Shown: positions 40,936 to 52,061, counted from the first letter of the stretch. The stretch is DNA of 64,000 nucleotides from Myxococcaceae bacterium (GCA_019694595.1 JAIBBQ010000011.1:1-64000), one strand, 5' to 3'. The notes: generated by a model from the letters alone, not told the origin. Translations and numbers: made by a program.

Positions 40936-42345
40936 ATGCTTGGCGTCATCGGCGGCAGCGGCATCTACGAACTCGACGGACTCAAAGGGGCCCGCTGGAC
41001 GAAGGTGAACACGCCGTTCGGCCCGCCGTCCGACGAGATCCTCGTGGGCGAGTTCGCCGGCGCTCCGGTCGCCTTCCTCCCGCGTCACGGTCGTGGTCAC
41101 CCGATCCCTCCGTCGGAGCTCAACTCCCGGGCCAACCTCGCCGCGCTCAAGCAGCTCGGCTGCACGGACGTGCTCTCGCTGTCCGCGGTGGGGTCGCTGC
41201 GCGAGAACCTGCCACCGGGCACGTTCGTCCTCGTCGACCAGTTCATCGACCTCACCAAGGGCCGGCCGTCGTCGTTCTTCTCCCGCGGGCTGGTGGGCCA
41301 CGTCTCGCTCGCGCACCCGACCTGCGGGCGACTGGGTGGGCTGGTCCAGGGGCCGAAGACGCCGAAGGCCTTCCAGGTCGGGGGCACGTACCTCTGCATC
41401 GAAGGCCCGCAGTTCTCGACCCTCGCGGAATCGAAGCTGTACCGCAGCTACGGCGCCGACGTGATCGGCATGACCGCGCTCCCCGAAGTGCGCCTGGCGC
41501 GAGAGGCCGAGCTCTGCTTCGCCTGCGTGGCGATGGTCACCGACTTCGACTGCTGGCACCCGGACCACGACGCGGTGACCGCCGCCCAGGTGGTCAAGAT
41601 TCTCCAGCAGAACGCCGCCACCGCGCGCACCCTGCTCGCCGACACGCTGCCGCTCGCGGCCAAGGCCCACGGTCCCTGCAGCAAGGGCTGCGACACCGCG
41701 CTCGGCGCTGCGCTGATGACCGGCGAAGCGGTGCGCGACCGCCAGGTCGTCGAGAAGCTGCGGGGCGCGGGGCTGCGGGTGCCTGCGTTGCCGTCGCCCG
41801 CCGATCCCACCGACCCCCACGGGCTCAAGCCGCTCATTCGCACGGTGCACGACTGGCCCAAGAAGGGCGTCGGTTTCCGCGACGTCACCACGCTCCTGGA
41901 AGACGCCAAGGGGCTGGCCAAGGTGATCGACGCCCTGGCGGACCGCTACCGCGGGCAGAAGCTCGACGCGGTGGTGGGCGTCGATGCGCGAGGCTTCATC
42001 CTCGGCGGGGCGCTGGCCATCGCGCTCGGCGTCGGGTTCGTGCCGGTGCGCAAGAAGGGCAAGCTGCCCGGGGCGACCCTGCGGGTGGAGTACGCGCTGG
42101 AGTACGGCACCGACACCGTGGAGATCCGCGCCGAGGCGCTCGGCGAAGGCAAGCGGGTGGTGGTGGTCGACGACCTCATCGCCACCGGCGGCACCGCCAC
42201 CGCGGCGGCGCAGCTCGCGCGGCTGCGCGGGGCGGACGTGGTCGAGGCGTGCTTCATCGTCGAGCTGCCGGACCTCAAGGGGCGCGCCAAGCTCGAGCAG
42301 CAGAAGATCGCGGTGCACGCGCTCTGCCAGTACGAGGGCGACTGA
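40936..42345 (+). CDS. mtnP-apt: Fused methylthioadenosine phosphorylase-adenine phosphoribosyltransferase
   Basis: This 469-residue bifunctional protein has an N-domain (1 to about 270) that is a PNP-family MTA phosphorylase. It shows GVIGGSGIYEL, LPRHGRGHPIPPSELN, CIEGPQFSTLAES, IGMTALPEVRLAREAE and the adenine-binding TDFDCWHPDHDAV. The C-domain (about 290-469) is an adenine phosphoribosyltransferase with KGVGFRDVTTLL, VGVDARGFILGGALA, VPVRKKGKLPG and the PRPP loop VVVVDDLIATGGTA. Together they would turn MTA, phosphate and PRPP into methylthioribose-1-phosphate and AMP. ATG at 40936 follows GAGGGG. It overlaps mtnA by 1 base (TGATG). Confidence 0.93.
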   Translation: MLGVIGGSGIYELDGLKGARWTKVNTPFGPPSDEILVGEFAGAPVAFLPRHGRGHPIPPSELNSRANLAALKQLGCTDVLSLSAVGSLRENLPPGTFVLVDQFIDLTKGRPSSFFSRGLVGHVSLAHPTCGRLGGLVQGPKTPKAFQVGGTYLCIEGPQFSTLAESKLYRSYGADVIGMTALPEVRLAREAELCFACVAMVTDFDCWHPDHDAVTAAQVVKILQQNAATARTLLADTLPLAAKAHGPCSKGCDTALGAALMTGEAVRDRQVVEKLRGAGLRVPALPSPADPTDPHGLKPLIRTVHDWPKKGVGFRDVTTLLEDAKGLAKVIDALADRYRGQKLDAVVGVDARGFILGGALAIALGVGFVPVRKKGKLPGATLRVEYALEYGTDTVEIRAEALGEGKRVVVVDDLIATGGTATAAAQLARLRGADVVEACFIVELPDLKGRAKLEQQKIAVHALCQYEGD

Positions 42346-43403
42346 TGCGCGTCGAAGGCGTGTGGCGGCGCTCGATCGCCGCCGGCAGCGACCGCCGGAG
42401 CGTCGAGGTCATCGACCAGCGTCGGCTCCCGCACGCGTTCGTGCTGGCGACGCTGCGGTCCGAAGGCGAGGTGGTGGAAGCGATTCGCTCGATGATGGTG
42501 CGCGGAGCGCCCCTCATCGGCGTCAGCGCCGCCTTCGGGCTCGCCTTCGCGTTGCAGCAGGACCCTTCCGACGCCAACCTCGCCCAGGCGTGCGCGCGGC
42601 TCATCGCGGCCCGGCCGACGGCGGTGAACCTGGCGTGGGCGGTCGAACGGGTCCGCGCCCTGGTGCAGCGGCTCCCGCCGCCGGCGCGTGCCGACGCGGC
42701 GTTCACCGAGGCGTGCGCGCTCGCCGAGGCCGACGTCGCGGCCTGCGCCGCGATGGGGCGCAACGGGCTGCCGCTCCTCGAGGCGGCCCGTCGGGCCAAG
42801 AAGGGGAACGGCCCGCTCCAGGTGCTGACCCACTGCAACGCCGGCTGGCTCGCGACGGTCGATCACGGCACCGCGCTCTCGCCCATCTACGCCGCCCACG
42901 ACGCGGGGCTGCCGGTTCACGTCTGGGTCGACGAGACGCGGCCGCGCAACCAGGGGCTGCTCACCGCCTGGGAGCTGCGCCAGCACGGGGTGCCCCACAC
43001 CGTGGTGGTGGACAATGCGGGTGGGCTGCTCATGCAGCGCGGGCAGGTCGACCTCTGCATCGTGGGCACCGACCGCACCACGGCCCGTGGCGACGTGTGC
43101 AACAAGATCGGCACGTACCTCAAGGCGCTGGCCGCCAGGGCGTCGGGGGTTCCGTTCTACGTGGCCGCCCCCAGCTCGAGCATCGACCTGCGACTCGACG
43201 ACGGGGCCGACATCGAGATCGAGGAGCGCAGTGGCGACGAGGTGCGGGTGGTCGAAGGCGCCCGGCTGCTGCCGCCGGACAGCCCGGTCTTCAACCCCGG
43301 CTTCGACGTCACCCCCGCCGCGCTGGTCACCGCACTGGTGACCGAGCACGGGGTGTGCGCGGCGGAGCGGGGGGCCATCGCCAAGCTCCTGGGCGCGGCA
43401 TGA
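42345..43403 (+). CDS. mtnA: Methylthioribose-1-phosphate isomerase
   Basis: This 352-residue aldose-ketose isomerase of the eIF2B-like family converts methylthioribose-1-phosphate to methylthioribulose-1-phosphate. Family features are IRSMMVRGAPLIGVSAAFGLA, the catalytic Cys in VLTHCNAGWLAT, the catalytic Asp in IVGTDRTTARGDVCNKIGTY, and YVAAPSSSIDL. Its start overlaps the fused mtnP-apt stop by one base, and its stop overlaps the aldolase start by four. The order therefore follows the pathway order. Confidence 0.94.
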   Translation: MRVEGVWRRSIAAGSDRRSVEVIDQRRLPHAFVLATLRSEGEVVEAIRSMMVRGAPLIGVSAAFGLAFALQQDPSDANLAQACARLIAARPTAVNLAWAVERVRALVQRLPPPARADAAFTEACALAEADVAACAAMGRNGLPLLEAARRAKKGNGPLQVLTHCNAGWLATVDHGTALSPIYAAHDAGLPVHVWVDETRPRNQGLLTAWELRQHGVPHTVVVDNAGGLLMQRGQVDLCIVGTDRTTARGDVCNKIGTYLKALAARASGVPFYVAAPSSSIDLRLDDGADIEIEERSGDEVRVVEGARLLPPDSPVFNPGFDVTPAALVTALVTEHGVCAAERGAIAKLLGAA

Positions 43404-44074
43404 CGCAGGAACGGTGGTTTCCTTCCGAACGCAACGCGATCCTCGCCGCGGTCGCCGAGCTCAAGGAAGAAGGCTTCCTGCCCGGCACGTCGGGCAACCT
43501 CTCGGTGCGGGTGCGGGGCGGCATGCTGGTCACCCCGACCGGCATGCGCTGGGCGACGCTCAGCGCGGCCGACCTGGTGTTCCTCGACGACCAGGGTGAA
43601 GCGGCGCCCGGTCAGCGCACGCCGACCAGCGAATGGCGCATTCACACCGACATCTACGCCGCCCGCCGCGAGGTGAACGCGGTGGTGCATGGCCACCCGC
43701 GCTACGCCACGTCGCTGTCGTGCGTGCGCCAGAACCTCCCCGCGGTGCACTACATGATCGCGGTCGCCGGGACCGCAGAGGTCCGGTGTGCGCCCTACGC
43801 GGTCTACGGCAGCCAGGCGCTGTCCAACGCCGTGCTGGAAGCGCTCGGGCCCAGCAAGGCCTGCCTGATGGCGAACCACGGCATGGTCGCCCTCGGGAGC
43901 ACCGTGGCGGAAGCGGTGAAGGTCGCGCTGGAAATCGAGCGGGTGGCCGACCTCTGGTTCCACGCCCGACAGCTGGGCACTCCGGTGGTGCTGGGGCCGG
44001 TGGAGATGCAAGACGTACAGCAGCGCTTTGCCACCTACGGGCAGCAGCGTCCGCGGCGCCCGGGGGGCAGCTGA
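43400..44074 (+). CDS. Class II (FucA-like) aldolase, likely methylthioribulose-1-phosphate aldolase
   Basis: This 224-residue class II aldolase/adducin-family protein has LPGTSGNLSVRV, LVTPTGMRWATLS and PTSEWRIHTDIYAAR (catalytic Glu). The zinc His residues are in VVHGHPRYATSL and MANHGMVALGS. Residue by residue it follows L-fuculose-phosphate aldolase (HYMIAVAGTAEVRCAPYAVYG, QQRFATYG end) more closely than MtnB dehydratase. Downstream of MtnP and MtnA, this points to the DHAP shunt, where methylthioribulose-1-phosphate is cleaved to DHAP and methylthioacetaldehyde. No MtnB-D or MtnE genes follow. Confidence 0.85.
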   Translation: MTQERWFPSERNAILAAVAELKEEGFLPGTSGNLSVRVRGGMLVTPTGMRWATLSAADLVFLDDQGEAAPGQRTPTSEWRIHTDIYAARREVNAVVHGHPRYATSLSCVRQNLPAVHYMIAVAGTAEVRCAPYAVYGSQALSNAVLEALGPSKACLMANHGMVALGSTVAEAVKVALEIERVADLWFHARQLGTPVVLGPVEMQDVQQRFATYGQQRPRRPGGS

Positions 44075-44104
44075 AGCGCTCGGGCCAGGTCGCGCTCACG
44101 CTGC

Positions 44105-44110
44105 TACACT
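44105..44110 (+). promoter_or_regulatory. -10-like TACACT before trpE
   Basis: TACACT ends 7 bases before the trpE ATG, in a 43-base gap after the aldolase gene. Transcription would begin at or next to the start codon. The gap holds no attenuator hairpin and no Trp-codon leader peptide. No -35 element is recognisable. Confidence 0.5.
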
Positions 44111-44117
44111 GCCGGCG

Positions 44118-45572
44118 ATGCCGATCGCCCCCGCGCTGAGCTGGCGAGAATTCGCCAGGCTGTGCCGACCGGACACCAGGATTCCCGTCACCGCGAGCTG
44201 GCCTTCGGACACCGAGACCCCGGTCGCGGCGTTCCTCAAGCTGGCGCAGCGGGCACCCCGGGCCTTTCTCTTCGAGTCGGTCGAGGGCCCCGAGCACGCC
44301 GGGCGGTGGACCTTTCTGGGGGTCGGGCCGCGGCGGGTGATCCGCTGGAAGCTCGGTCAGCCCGGGCACCCCCTCGACGCCATCCGCGACTACCTGCAGC
44401 GGCCAGCGACCCCGGTCGAAGGGCTGCCTCCGTTCGCCGGGGGCCTGGTGGGGCACGTGTCGTACGACGCGGTGCGCGCCTTCGAGCCCCGCGTGCCGTG
44501 CCGGCACGACGACGAGCTCCATTTCCCCGACGCGCTGTGGATGGAGTTTCCCACCACGCTCGCCTTCGACGCGGTCCGCCGCACCGTGCACGCCACCCAC
44601 CTGGTCGACGTGACGACCGGCGCTTCCCCCCGGGCGCTCTATGCCGACGCCGTGCGCCGCCTGCGGGGACTCCACCGTGCGCTCGCCCGGCCGCTGCCGA
44701 GGCCGCCCGCGCGGGCGCGCACCAAGGCGCGCGTGGTGCTCGAGCCCCGCCTCACCAAGGCGCAGTTCGTGGCCGCGGTGCGGCGCGCGAAGGAAGCGGT
44801 CCGCGCCGGCGACTGCCAGCAGATCGTGCTCTCGCAGCGGTTCGACGCCCAGAGCACCCTGGACCCCTTCTCGCTGTACCGCGTGCTGAGACGGGTGAAC
44901 CCGTCGCCGTACCTGTTCTTCGTGCGCGACGGCGACCGCTCGCTCGCCGGGAGCTCGCCCGAGACCCTGGTCAAGCTGCGCGACCGGCGCATCACCCTGC
45001 GCCCCATCGCCGGCACCCGCCCGCGCGGGGCGACCAGCGTGGCCGACGAGCGCCTGGAAGCCGAGCTCCGCGCCGACGTGAAGGAGAACGCCGAGCACGT
45101 GATGCTGGTCGATCTCGGCCGCAACGACGTGGGCCGGGTGTCGACGACCGGGAGCGTGCGGGTCACCGAGCTCAAGGTGGTGGAGCGCTACTCGCACGTG
45201 ATGCACCTGGTGTCGCAGGTCGAAGGTCAGCTCAAGCGCGGCCTGGGCGCCGCCGACGTGCTGACCGCCACCTTCCCCGCGGGCACGGTGAGCGGCTCGC
45301 CGAAGGTGCGCGCGATGGAGCTCATCGACGAGCTCGAGCCGGCGCGCCGCGGGCCGTACGCCGGTGCGGTCGGCTACGTCGACGCCTTCGGCAACATGGA
45401 CCTGGCCATCGCCATTCGAACCTTGATGCAGAGCGGACAGCGGCTGTCGGTGCAGGCGGGCGCGGGCATCGTCTACGACTCCGACCCCGCGGCCGAGTAC
45501 CAGGAGTCGGTGAACAAGGCGCAGGCCCTGTTCCGCGCGCTGGCGGTCGCCCAGTCCGGGGGGAACCGGTGA
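44118..45572 (+). CDS. trpE: Anthranilate synthase component I
   Basis: This 484-residue chorismate-utilising enzyme, with TrpG, makes anthranilate. The C-terminal chorismate-binding domain shows [74 protein letters not shown] and [16 protein letters not shown]. The N-terminal tryptophan-feedback segment is LFES in place of the usual LLES, so feedback inhibition is likely but could be altered. First gene of a seven-gene trp operon; its stop overlaps trpG by 4 bases. Confidence 0.95.
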   Translation: MPIAPALSWREFARLCRPDTRIPVTASWPSDTETPVAAFLKLAQRAPRAFLFESVEGPEHAGRWTFLGVGPRRVIRWKLGQPGHPLDAIRDYLQRPATPVEGLPPFAGGLVGHVSYDAVRAFEPRVPCRHDDELHFPDALWMEFPTTLAFDAVRRTVHATHLVDVTTGASPRALYADAVRRLRGLHRALARPLPRPPARARTKARVVLEPRLTKAQFVAAVRRAKEAVRAGDCQQIVLSQRFDAQSTLDPFSLYRVLRRVNPSPYLFFVRDGDRSLAGSSPETLVKLRDRRITLRPIAGTRPRGATSVADERLEAELRADVKENAEHVMLVDLGRNDVGRVSTTGSVRVTELKVVERYSHVMHLVSQVEGQLKRGLGAADVLTATFPAGTVSGSPKVRAMELIDELEPARRGPYAGAVGYVDAFGNMDLAIAIRTLMQSGQRLSVQAGAGIVYDSDPAAEYQESVNKAQALFRALAVAQSGGNR

Positions 45573-46156
45573 GGCCTCGGGTCCTGATGGTGGACAACTA
45601 CGACTCGTTCACCTTCAACCTGGTGCAGTACCTGGGGCAGCTCGGGGCGCGGGTCGACGTGGTCCGCAACGACCAGCTCACGGTCGCCGATGCGCTCGCA
45701 CGCGGCGCCGACGGCATCGTGCTGTCGCCGGGGCCCTGCACGCCCGACGAGGCGGGCATCACGCTCGAGCTCATCACCGCGGCGGCAGGCAAGGTCCCGC
45801 TGCTCGGCGTCTGCCTCGGCCACCAGGCCATCGGCCAGGCGTTCGGGGGCAAGGTGGTGCGCAACACCCGCATCGTGCACGGCAAGGCGAGCCCGGTGCG
45901 CCATCGCGGCAAGGGGATCTTCGCCGGGTTGCCGTCGCCCTTCGCCGCCGGGCGCTACCATTCGCTGGTGGTGGAACGGCGCAGCCTGCCGAAGGTGCTC
46001 GAGATCACCGCCGAGACGCCCCAGCGGGAGATCATGGGCCTGCGTCACCGGCATCTCCCCATCGAAGGCGTGCAGTTCCACCCCGAGTCGATCCTCACGG
46101 AGCATGGCCACCGCCTGCTCGCCAACTGGCTCAAGCCGCTGATGGGGCGCCGATGA
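45569..46156 (+). CDS. trpG: Anthranilate synthase component II (glutamine amidotransferase)
   Basis: This 195-residue class I glutamine amidotransferase supplies ammonia to TrpE. It begins [18 protein letters not shown]. The nucleophilic Cys is in [12 protein letters not shown] and the His/Glu pair is in [14 protein letters not shown], with the oxyanion loop [11 protein letters not shown]. In many bacteria the same subunit also serves p-aminobenzoate synthase. It starts at GTG overlapping trpE, and its stop overlaps the trpD ATG. Confidence 0.95.
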   Translation: MRPRVLMVDNYDSFTFNLVQYLGQLGARVDVVRNDQLTVADALARGADGIVLSPGPCTPDEAGITLELITAAAGKVPLLGVCLGHQAIGQAFGGKVVRNTRIVHGKASPVRHRGKGIFAGLPSPFAAGRYHSLVVERRSLPKVLEITAETPQREIMGLRHRHLPIEGVQFHPESILTEHGHRLLANWLKPLMGRR

Positions 46157-47169
46157 TGCTGCAGACGCTGGAGTCGCTCCTGCGGCGAGAAGACCTGTCG
46201 CGGGACACCATGGCGCAGGCGATGGCGGTGATCGCCCAGGGCCAGGTGCCCCCGGCGCAGCTCGCCGCCTTCCTCACCGCGCTGCGTGCCAAGGGCGAGA
46301 CGGCGGAAGAGCTGGTCGGCGCCGCCGAGGTGGTGCGGCGGCACGCGGTCGCGGTGAAGGCCTCGACCGAGGCGCTGGTCGACACCTGCGGCACCGGCGG
46401 CGATGCGCAGGGCACCTTCAACATCTCCACGGCCGCGGCCATCGTCGCGGCGGCCGCAGGGGCGCGGGTCGCCAAGCACGGCAACCGGTCGGTGTCGTCG
46501 AAGTGCGGGTCGGCCGACGTGCTGCAGGCGCTCGGCCTGCCGGTGCAGCTCACCGCGGAGCAGGTGGGCACCTGCGTGCGCGAGGTGGGCATCGGCTTCC
46601 TCTTCGCGCCCGGGCACCACCCCGCGTTCGGCGCGGTGGCCGCGGTGCGCCGCGAGCTCGGCTTCCGCACGGTGTTCAACCTGCTGGGGCCCATGGCCAA
46701 CCCCGCGGGGGCCCTGCGGCAGGTGATGGGGGTCTTCGACGTGCGCTGGGTGAGCGTGGTGGGAGAAGCGCTCGCGCAGCTGGGCACGGTGCATGCGCTG
46801 GTGGTGCACGGCGACGGGCTCGACGAGATCTCGCTCAGCGGGGTGACGCACGTCTGCGAGGTGCGGCGGGGCACCACCCGCCGCCTGAGCCTCACCCCCG
46901 AAGAACTCGGGCTGTCACGCTCGCCGGTGAGCGCGCTGCGCGGCGGCGACGCCGGCGTGAATGCGGGCATCATCTCCCAGGTGCTGGCCGGCGAGCGGGG
47001 GGCTCCCCGCGACGCGGTGGTGGCCAACGCGGGCGCGGCGCTCTACGTCGGCGGTGTCGCCGAGAGCGTGGGCGACGGGGTGCAGCGGGCCCAGGCGGCG
47101 CTCGATTCCGGGGCCGCGCGCAAGAAGCTCGCCGCCTGGGTCGAGCTCGCGCGGAGCTTCACGCCATGA
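46153..47169 (+). CDS. trpD: Anthranilate phosphoribosyltransferase
   Basis: This 338-residue enzyme joins anthranilate to PRPP. Seen are the PRPP/magnesium loop [39 protein letters not shown] and [12 protein letters not shown], all diagnostic of TrpD. Two adjacent ATGs (46153 and 46156) could start it; the first overlaps the trpG stop. It overlaps trpC by 4 bases. Confidence 0.96.
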   Translation: MMLQTLESLLRREDLSRDTMAQAMAVIAQGQVPPAQLAAFLTALRAKGETAEELVGAAEVVRRHAVAVKASTEALVDTCGTGGDAQGTFNISTAAAIVAAAAGARVAKHGNRSVSSKCGSADVLQALGLPVQLTAEQVGTCVREVGIGFLFAPGHHPAFGAVAAVRRELGFRTVFNLLGPMANPAGALRQVMGVFDVRWVSVVGEALAQLGTVHALVVHGDGLDEISLSGVTHVCEVRRGTTRRLSLTPEELGLSRSPVSALRGGDAGVNAGIISQVLAGERGAPRDAVVANAGAALYVGGVAESVGDGVQRAQAALDSGAARKKLAAWVELARSFTP

Positions 47170-47951
47170 GCGACGTGCTGCGCGGCATCCTCTCGAGGAA
47201 GGTGGAAGAGGTCGCTTCGGCCCGCCGCGCCCGGCCGGTGGAAGCGCTGCGGTCGTCTCCGCTCTACGCGGCGCCGCGCCGTTCGCTGGTGGGCGCGCTG
47301 GCGGGCCGCGGGCAGCCGTCGCAGATCATCGCCGAGGTGAAGCGCGCCTCTCCGTCGGCGGGCGCCATTCGCCCCGGCCTCGACGCGGTGGCCCAGGCGA
47401 CCGAGTACGCCTCGGCCGGCGCGGCGGCGGTCTCGGTGCTCACCGACGGCCCCGGCTTCGGTGGCTCGCTGCGCGACCTCGAGCAGGTGCGCGCGCGGGT
47501 GGGCGTGCCGGTGCTGCGCAAGGACTTCATCGTCGACGCCTACCAGCTCGAGGAAGCGAAGGCGTCGGGGGCCGACGCGGTGCTGCTCATCGTCGCCGCG
47601 CTCGAAGCGCCGGTGCTCGCGGCCTTGCACCAGCAGGCGGTCGCCCTGGGGCTCGACGTGCTGGTCGAGGTGCACGACGAGGCCGAGCTCGACGTCGCCC
47701 TGGGCATCGGGCCGGCGCTGGTGGGCGTGAACAACCGCAACCTGTCCACCTTTCACGTCTCGCTCGAGGTCTCGGAGCGGCTCCTGCCGCGGCTTCCCAC
47801 CGGCGTGAAGGGGGTGGCGGAGAGCGGGGTCACCGGCCCGGCCGACGTGACCCGACTGCGCCGCTGCGGCGCCGCCAACTTCCTCGTCGGAGAGGCGCTG
47901 GTCCGCGCGCCGTCGGCTTCGACGCTCCTCGCCGCGCTCAAGGACGCGTGA
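47166..47951 (+). CDS. trpC: Indole-3-glycerol-phosphate synthase
   Basis: This 261-residue TIM-barrel enzyme performs the ring closure that forms indoleglycerol phosphate. Motifs are [13 protein letters not shown] (catalytic Lys), [28 protein letters not shown] (catalytic Lys), [11 protein letters not shown] and [12 protein letters not shown]. It is monofunctional, not fused to TrpF, which follows as its own gene with a one-base overlap. Confidence 0.96.
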   Translation: MSDVLRGILSRKVEEVASARRARPVEALRSSPLYAAPRRSLVGALAGRGQPSQIIAEVKRASPSAGAIRPGLDAVAQATEYASAGAAAVSVLTDGPGFGGSLRDLEQVRARVGVPVLRKDFIVDAYQLEEAKASGADAVLLIVAALEAPVLAALHQQAVALGLDVLVEVHDEAELDVALGIGPALVGVNNRNLSTFHVSLEVSERLLPRLPTGVKGVAESGVTGPADVTRLRRCGAANFLVGEALVRAPSASTLLAALKDA

Positions 47952-48562
47952 TGACCGTGAAGGTGAAGATCTGCGGACTGACGGTGGCGGGCGACGTCGA
48001 CGCCGCCGTGGCGCTGGGCGCGGACGCGCTGGGCTTCAATTGCTGGCCGGGGTCCAAGCGCTACGTGACCCCCGACCGCGCCGCCCGCCTGGTGGAACGC
48101 CTGCCGCCCTTCGTGGCCGCGGTGGGGGTGTTCGTCAACCAGCCGCGCGCCCACGTGCTGCGGCTGATTCGCGAGGTGGGCCTCACCCACGTGCAGCTGC
48201 ACGGCGACGAGCGGCCCGAGGACTGTGCCGGGTTCCCGGTGCCGGTGCTGCGCGGGGTGCGGGTGACCGGCGCCGCGGCGCTGCGCGGCCTGCGCGCCTA
48301 CCCGGTGCAGGGCCTGCTCATCGATGCGCCGGCGCCGGGCTACGGCGGAGGCGGGCAGCCGTTCGACTGGCGCCTGCTGCGCGGGTGGCGCGCCCCCCGG
48401 CCTTTCCTGCTCGCCGGAGGCCTCACCCCGTCGAACGTGGCGCAGGCGATTCGCGCGGTGCGCCCGTACGGCGTCGACGTGGCCTCGGGGGTCGAGCAGG
48501 CTCCCGGGCGCAAGAACATGAAGAAGCTGCGCGCCTTCCTGCGCGCGGCGAAAGGGGCCTGA
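47951..48562 (+). CDS. trpF: Phosphoribosylanthranilate isomerase
   Basis: This 203-residue TIM barrel has the catalytic Cys in VKVKICGLT, plus [13 protein letters not shown] (catalytic Asp), [10 protein letters not shown] and [16 protein letters not shown]. It carries out the Amadori rearrangement in tryptophan synthesis. One-base overlaps (TGATG) connect it with trpC upstream and trpB downstream. Confidence 0.95.
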   Translation: MTVKVKICGLTVAGDVDAAVALGADALGFNCWPGSKRYVTPDRAARLVERLPPFVAAVGVFVNQPRAHVLRLIREVGLTHVQLHGDERPEDCAGFPVPVLRGVRVTGAAALRGLRAYPVQGLLIDAPAPGYGGGGQPFDWRLLRGWRAPRPFLLAGGLTPSNVAQAIRAVRPYGVDVASGVEQAPGRKNMKKLRAFLRAAKGA

Positions 48563-49749
48563 TGCTGCCTGACACCAGGGGACACTACGGAGACTTCGGC
48601 GGGCGCTTCGTGCCCGAGACGCTGGTCCCGGCGCTCGACGAGCTGGAGGCGGCGTACGCGGCGGTGAAGGGCGACGCGAGCTTCACCGCGGAACTCGACG
48701 CGCTGCTCAAGGACTTCGTCGGCCGGCCGACCCCGCTCACCGTCGCGCGCCGGCTCGGGGGCGACGGCGCCCGGGTGCTGATGAAGCGCGAGGACCTGTG
48801 TCACACCGGCGCGCACAAGATCAACAACACGCTCGGGCAGGCGCTGCTCGCCAAGCGCATGGGCAAGCAGCGCATCATCGCCGAGACGGGGGCAGGTCAG
48901 CACGGCGTGGCCACGGCGACCGCGTGCGCGCTGCTCGGCTTTCCCTGCGAGGTGTTCATGGGTGCGCTCGACGTCGAGCGGCAGGCGCTCAACGTCTTCC
49001 GCATGGAGCTGCTGGGCGCCAAGGTGCACCCGGTGACCTCGGGGTCCAAGACCCTGAAGGACGCGATGAACGAGGCGATCCGCCATTGGGTCACCAACGT
49101 GCGCGACACGCACTACATCATCGGCAGCGTCGCCGGGCCGCACCCGTACCCGATGCTCGTGCGCGACTTCCAGGCGGTCATCGGCCGCGAGGCCCGCGCG
49201 CAGGCGCTGGCGGCGCACGGCCGGCTCCCCGACGCGGTGGTGGCCTGCGTCGGTGGCGGCAGCAACGCCATGGGCATCTTCTCGGGCTTCTTCGGCGACC
49301 CCTCGGTGCGCCTCATCGCGGTGGAGGCAGGCGGCCACGGCCTCGACTCGGGCGCGCACGGCGCCTCGCTCGCCCGGGGCCGGGTGGGGGTGCTGCACGG
49401 CGCGCGCAGCTACGTGCTGCAGACGCCCGAAGGGCAGATCGCCGAGGCGCATTCCATCAGCGCGGGCCTCGACTACCCGGGGGTGGGGCCGGAGCTCTCG
49501 TACTGGAAGGAACAGGGGCGCCTCGAGCTGCGGCAGGCGACCGACGCGCAGGCGCTGGAAGCGCTCCAGGCGCTCGCGCGGGAAGAAGGCATCATCCCCG
49601 CGCTGGAATCGGCCCACGCGGTGTACGTCGCACGCCAGGTCGCGCGCGAGCTGGGGAAGGGGGCGCTGGTGCTGGTCAACGTGTCGGGCCGCGGCGACAA
49701 GGACGTGGACTCGGTGCGGCGCGCGCTCGCGCAGGGGGGCAAGACGTGA
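48562..49749 (+). CDS. trpB: Tryptophan synthase beta chain
   Basis: This 395-residue PLP enzyme of the TrpB1 type condenses indole with serine. The PLP Lys is in [18 protein letters not shown]. Other hallmarks are [15 protein letters not shown] (catalytic Glu), [14 protein letters not shown] (phosphate loop) and [10 protein letters not shown]. The N-terminal [15 protein letters not shown] is diagnostic for the alpha-associated form. It partners with TrpA, which overlaps by 4 bases. Confidence 0.97.
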   Translation: MLPDTRGHYGDFGGRFVPETLVPALDELEAAYAAVKGDASFTAELDALLKDFVGRPTPLTVARRLGGDGARVLMKREDLCHTGAHKINNTLGQALLAKRMGKQRIIAETGAGQHGVATATACALLGFPCEVFMGALDVERQALNVFRMELLGAKVHPVTSGSKTLKDAMNEAIRHWVTNVRDTHYIIGSVAGPHPYPMLVRDFQAVIGREARAQALAAHGRLPDAVVACVGGGSNAMGIFSGFFGDPSVRLIAVEAGGHGLDSGAHGASLARGRVGVLHGARSYVLQTPEGQIAEAHSISAGLDYPGVGPELSYWKEQGRLELRQATDAQALEALQALAREEGIIPALESAHAVYVARQVARELGKGALVLVNVSGRGDKDVDSVRRALAQGGKT

Positions 49750-50549
49750 GCGACCGCCTCCAGAAGTGCTTCGCAGCGTGCAAGGCCCAGGGGCGCGCGG
49801 CGCTCGTCACCTACCTCATGGGCGGCGACCCGTCGCTCGACGAGTCGGAAGCGTTGACCCGCGCGTGCCTCGAGAGTGGCGCCGACATCCTCGAGCTGGG
49901 CATGCCGTTCTCCGACCCCATCGCCGACGGGCCGGTGATCCAGGCGGCGGCCGAGCGCTCGCTCAAGGCGGGCACCTCGCTGGCGCAGGTGCTGGAACTC
50001 GCCGCCCGGCTGCGCAAGCGCAGCGACGCGCCCATCGCGCTCATGGGCTACCTGAACCCGGTGCTGTCGATGGGAGAAGGGAAGTTCTTCGAGGCCTGCG
50101 AGAAGGCCAAGGTCGACGCGGTCATCATTCCCGACCTGCCGCCCGAGGAAGCGGGGGCGTTCTGCGCCGCGGCCAAGAAGCACGGGGTGGCCACGGTGTT
50201 CATGCTGGCGCCGACCTCGACGCCCGCACGGGTGGCGGCGGTGCGCGCGGCGGCGAGCGGGTTCATCTACTACGTGACCGTCACCGGGGTGACGGGGGCG
50301 CGCCGCACCATGGCCCAGGACGCCGTCGAGAACCTGAAGGCGCTGCGGGCCGGCAGCCCCTGTCCGGTGGTGGCGGGCTTCGGCATCTCGAGCGGCGAGC
50401 AGGCGCGCGAGCTGGGCCAGCACGCCGACGGGGTGGTGGTGGGCAGCGCGCTGGTGGCGCGGGCCGCCGCACCGGAACCCCTGTCCGCGCGGGTCGCCGC
50501 GGTGTCGGCGCTGGTCAAGGACCTGCGCGCCGGTCTCGCCCCCCGCTGA
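49746..50549 (+). CDS. trpA: Tryptophan synthase alpha chain
   Basis: This 267-residue TIM barrel cleaves indoleglycerol phosphate. Catalytic Glu is in [21 protein letters not shown] and catalytic Asp is in [14 protein letters not shown]. The [11 protein letters not shown] loop and the phosphate loop [12 protein letters not shown] are present. It is the last gene of the operon, starts at GTG overlapping trpB, and is followed by the tandem 31-bp repeats. Confidence 0.96.
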   Translation: MSDRLQKCFAACKAQGRAALVTYLMGGDPSLDESEALTRACLESGADILELGMPFSDPIADGPVIQAAAERSLKAGTSLAQVLELAARLRKRSDAPIALMGYLNPVLSMGEGKFFEACEKAKVDAVIIPDLPPEEAGAFCAAAKKHGVATVFMLAPTSTPARVAAVRAAASGFIYYVTVTGVTGARRTMAQDAVENLKALRAGSPCPVVAGFGISSGEQARELGQHADGVVVGSALVARAAAPEPLSARVAAVSALVKDLRAGLAPR

Positions 50550-50578
50550 GCGGGTCTGGGCGCGAATCCCCCGGAGCG

Positions 50579-50660
50579 TTCGGTCGTTCGATCCGACCAC
50601 TTGTTGGAGTTCGGTCGTTCGATCCGACCACTTGTTGGAGTTCGGTCGTTCGATCCGACC
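50579..50660. repeat. 2.6 tandem copies of a 31-bp repeat carrying T-arm-like hairpins
   Basis: Two identical 31-bp units (50579-50609, 50610-50640) and the first 20 bases of a third (50641-50660) lie between the convergent trpA and aroG genes. Each unit holds GGTCG-TTCGATC-CGACC, a 5-bp stem with a 7-base loop. This is exactly the geometry and TTCRANY loop sequence of a tRNA T-arm. The flank ACTTGTTGGAG is not an acceptor stem with CCA, so this is not a tRNA gene. Function unknown; it may act as a 3'-end structure, a protein-binding array or a recombination relic. Confidence 0.9.
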
Positions 50661-50673
50661 GTCATTCGTGGGA

Positions 50674-50688
50674 CGAGGCGAAGCCTCG
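50674..50688. other. Small hairpin between trpA and aroG
   Basis: CGAGGC-GAA-GCCTCG is a perfect 6-bp stem with a 3-base loop just after the tandem repeats and 45 bases before the aroG stop. It lacks a T-tract on either strand. It could help end transcription from either convergent operon. Confidence 0.35.
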
Positions 50689-50732
50689 CCGCCTCGAGCT
50701 GCGGGAGCAGGCGAGAGGCAGGAACCAGCCAG

Positions 50733-52055
<1,323 letters not shown>

Positions 52056-52061
52056 GGGGCG

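Noticed and set aside
43400-44074. Assignment as MtnB (methylthioribulose-1-phosphate dehydratase)
   Set aside because: Motifs and the C-terminal pattern follow fuculose-phosphate aldolase, and no mtnC/mtnD/mtnE partner is adjacent. It remains the main alternative.
50579-50660. tRNA gene or tRNA fragments
   Set aside because: Only T-arm-like hairpins are present; no anticodon arm, D-arm, acceptor stem or CCA could be built around them.
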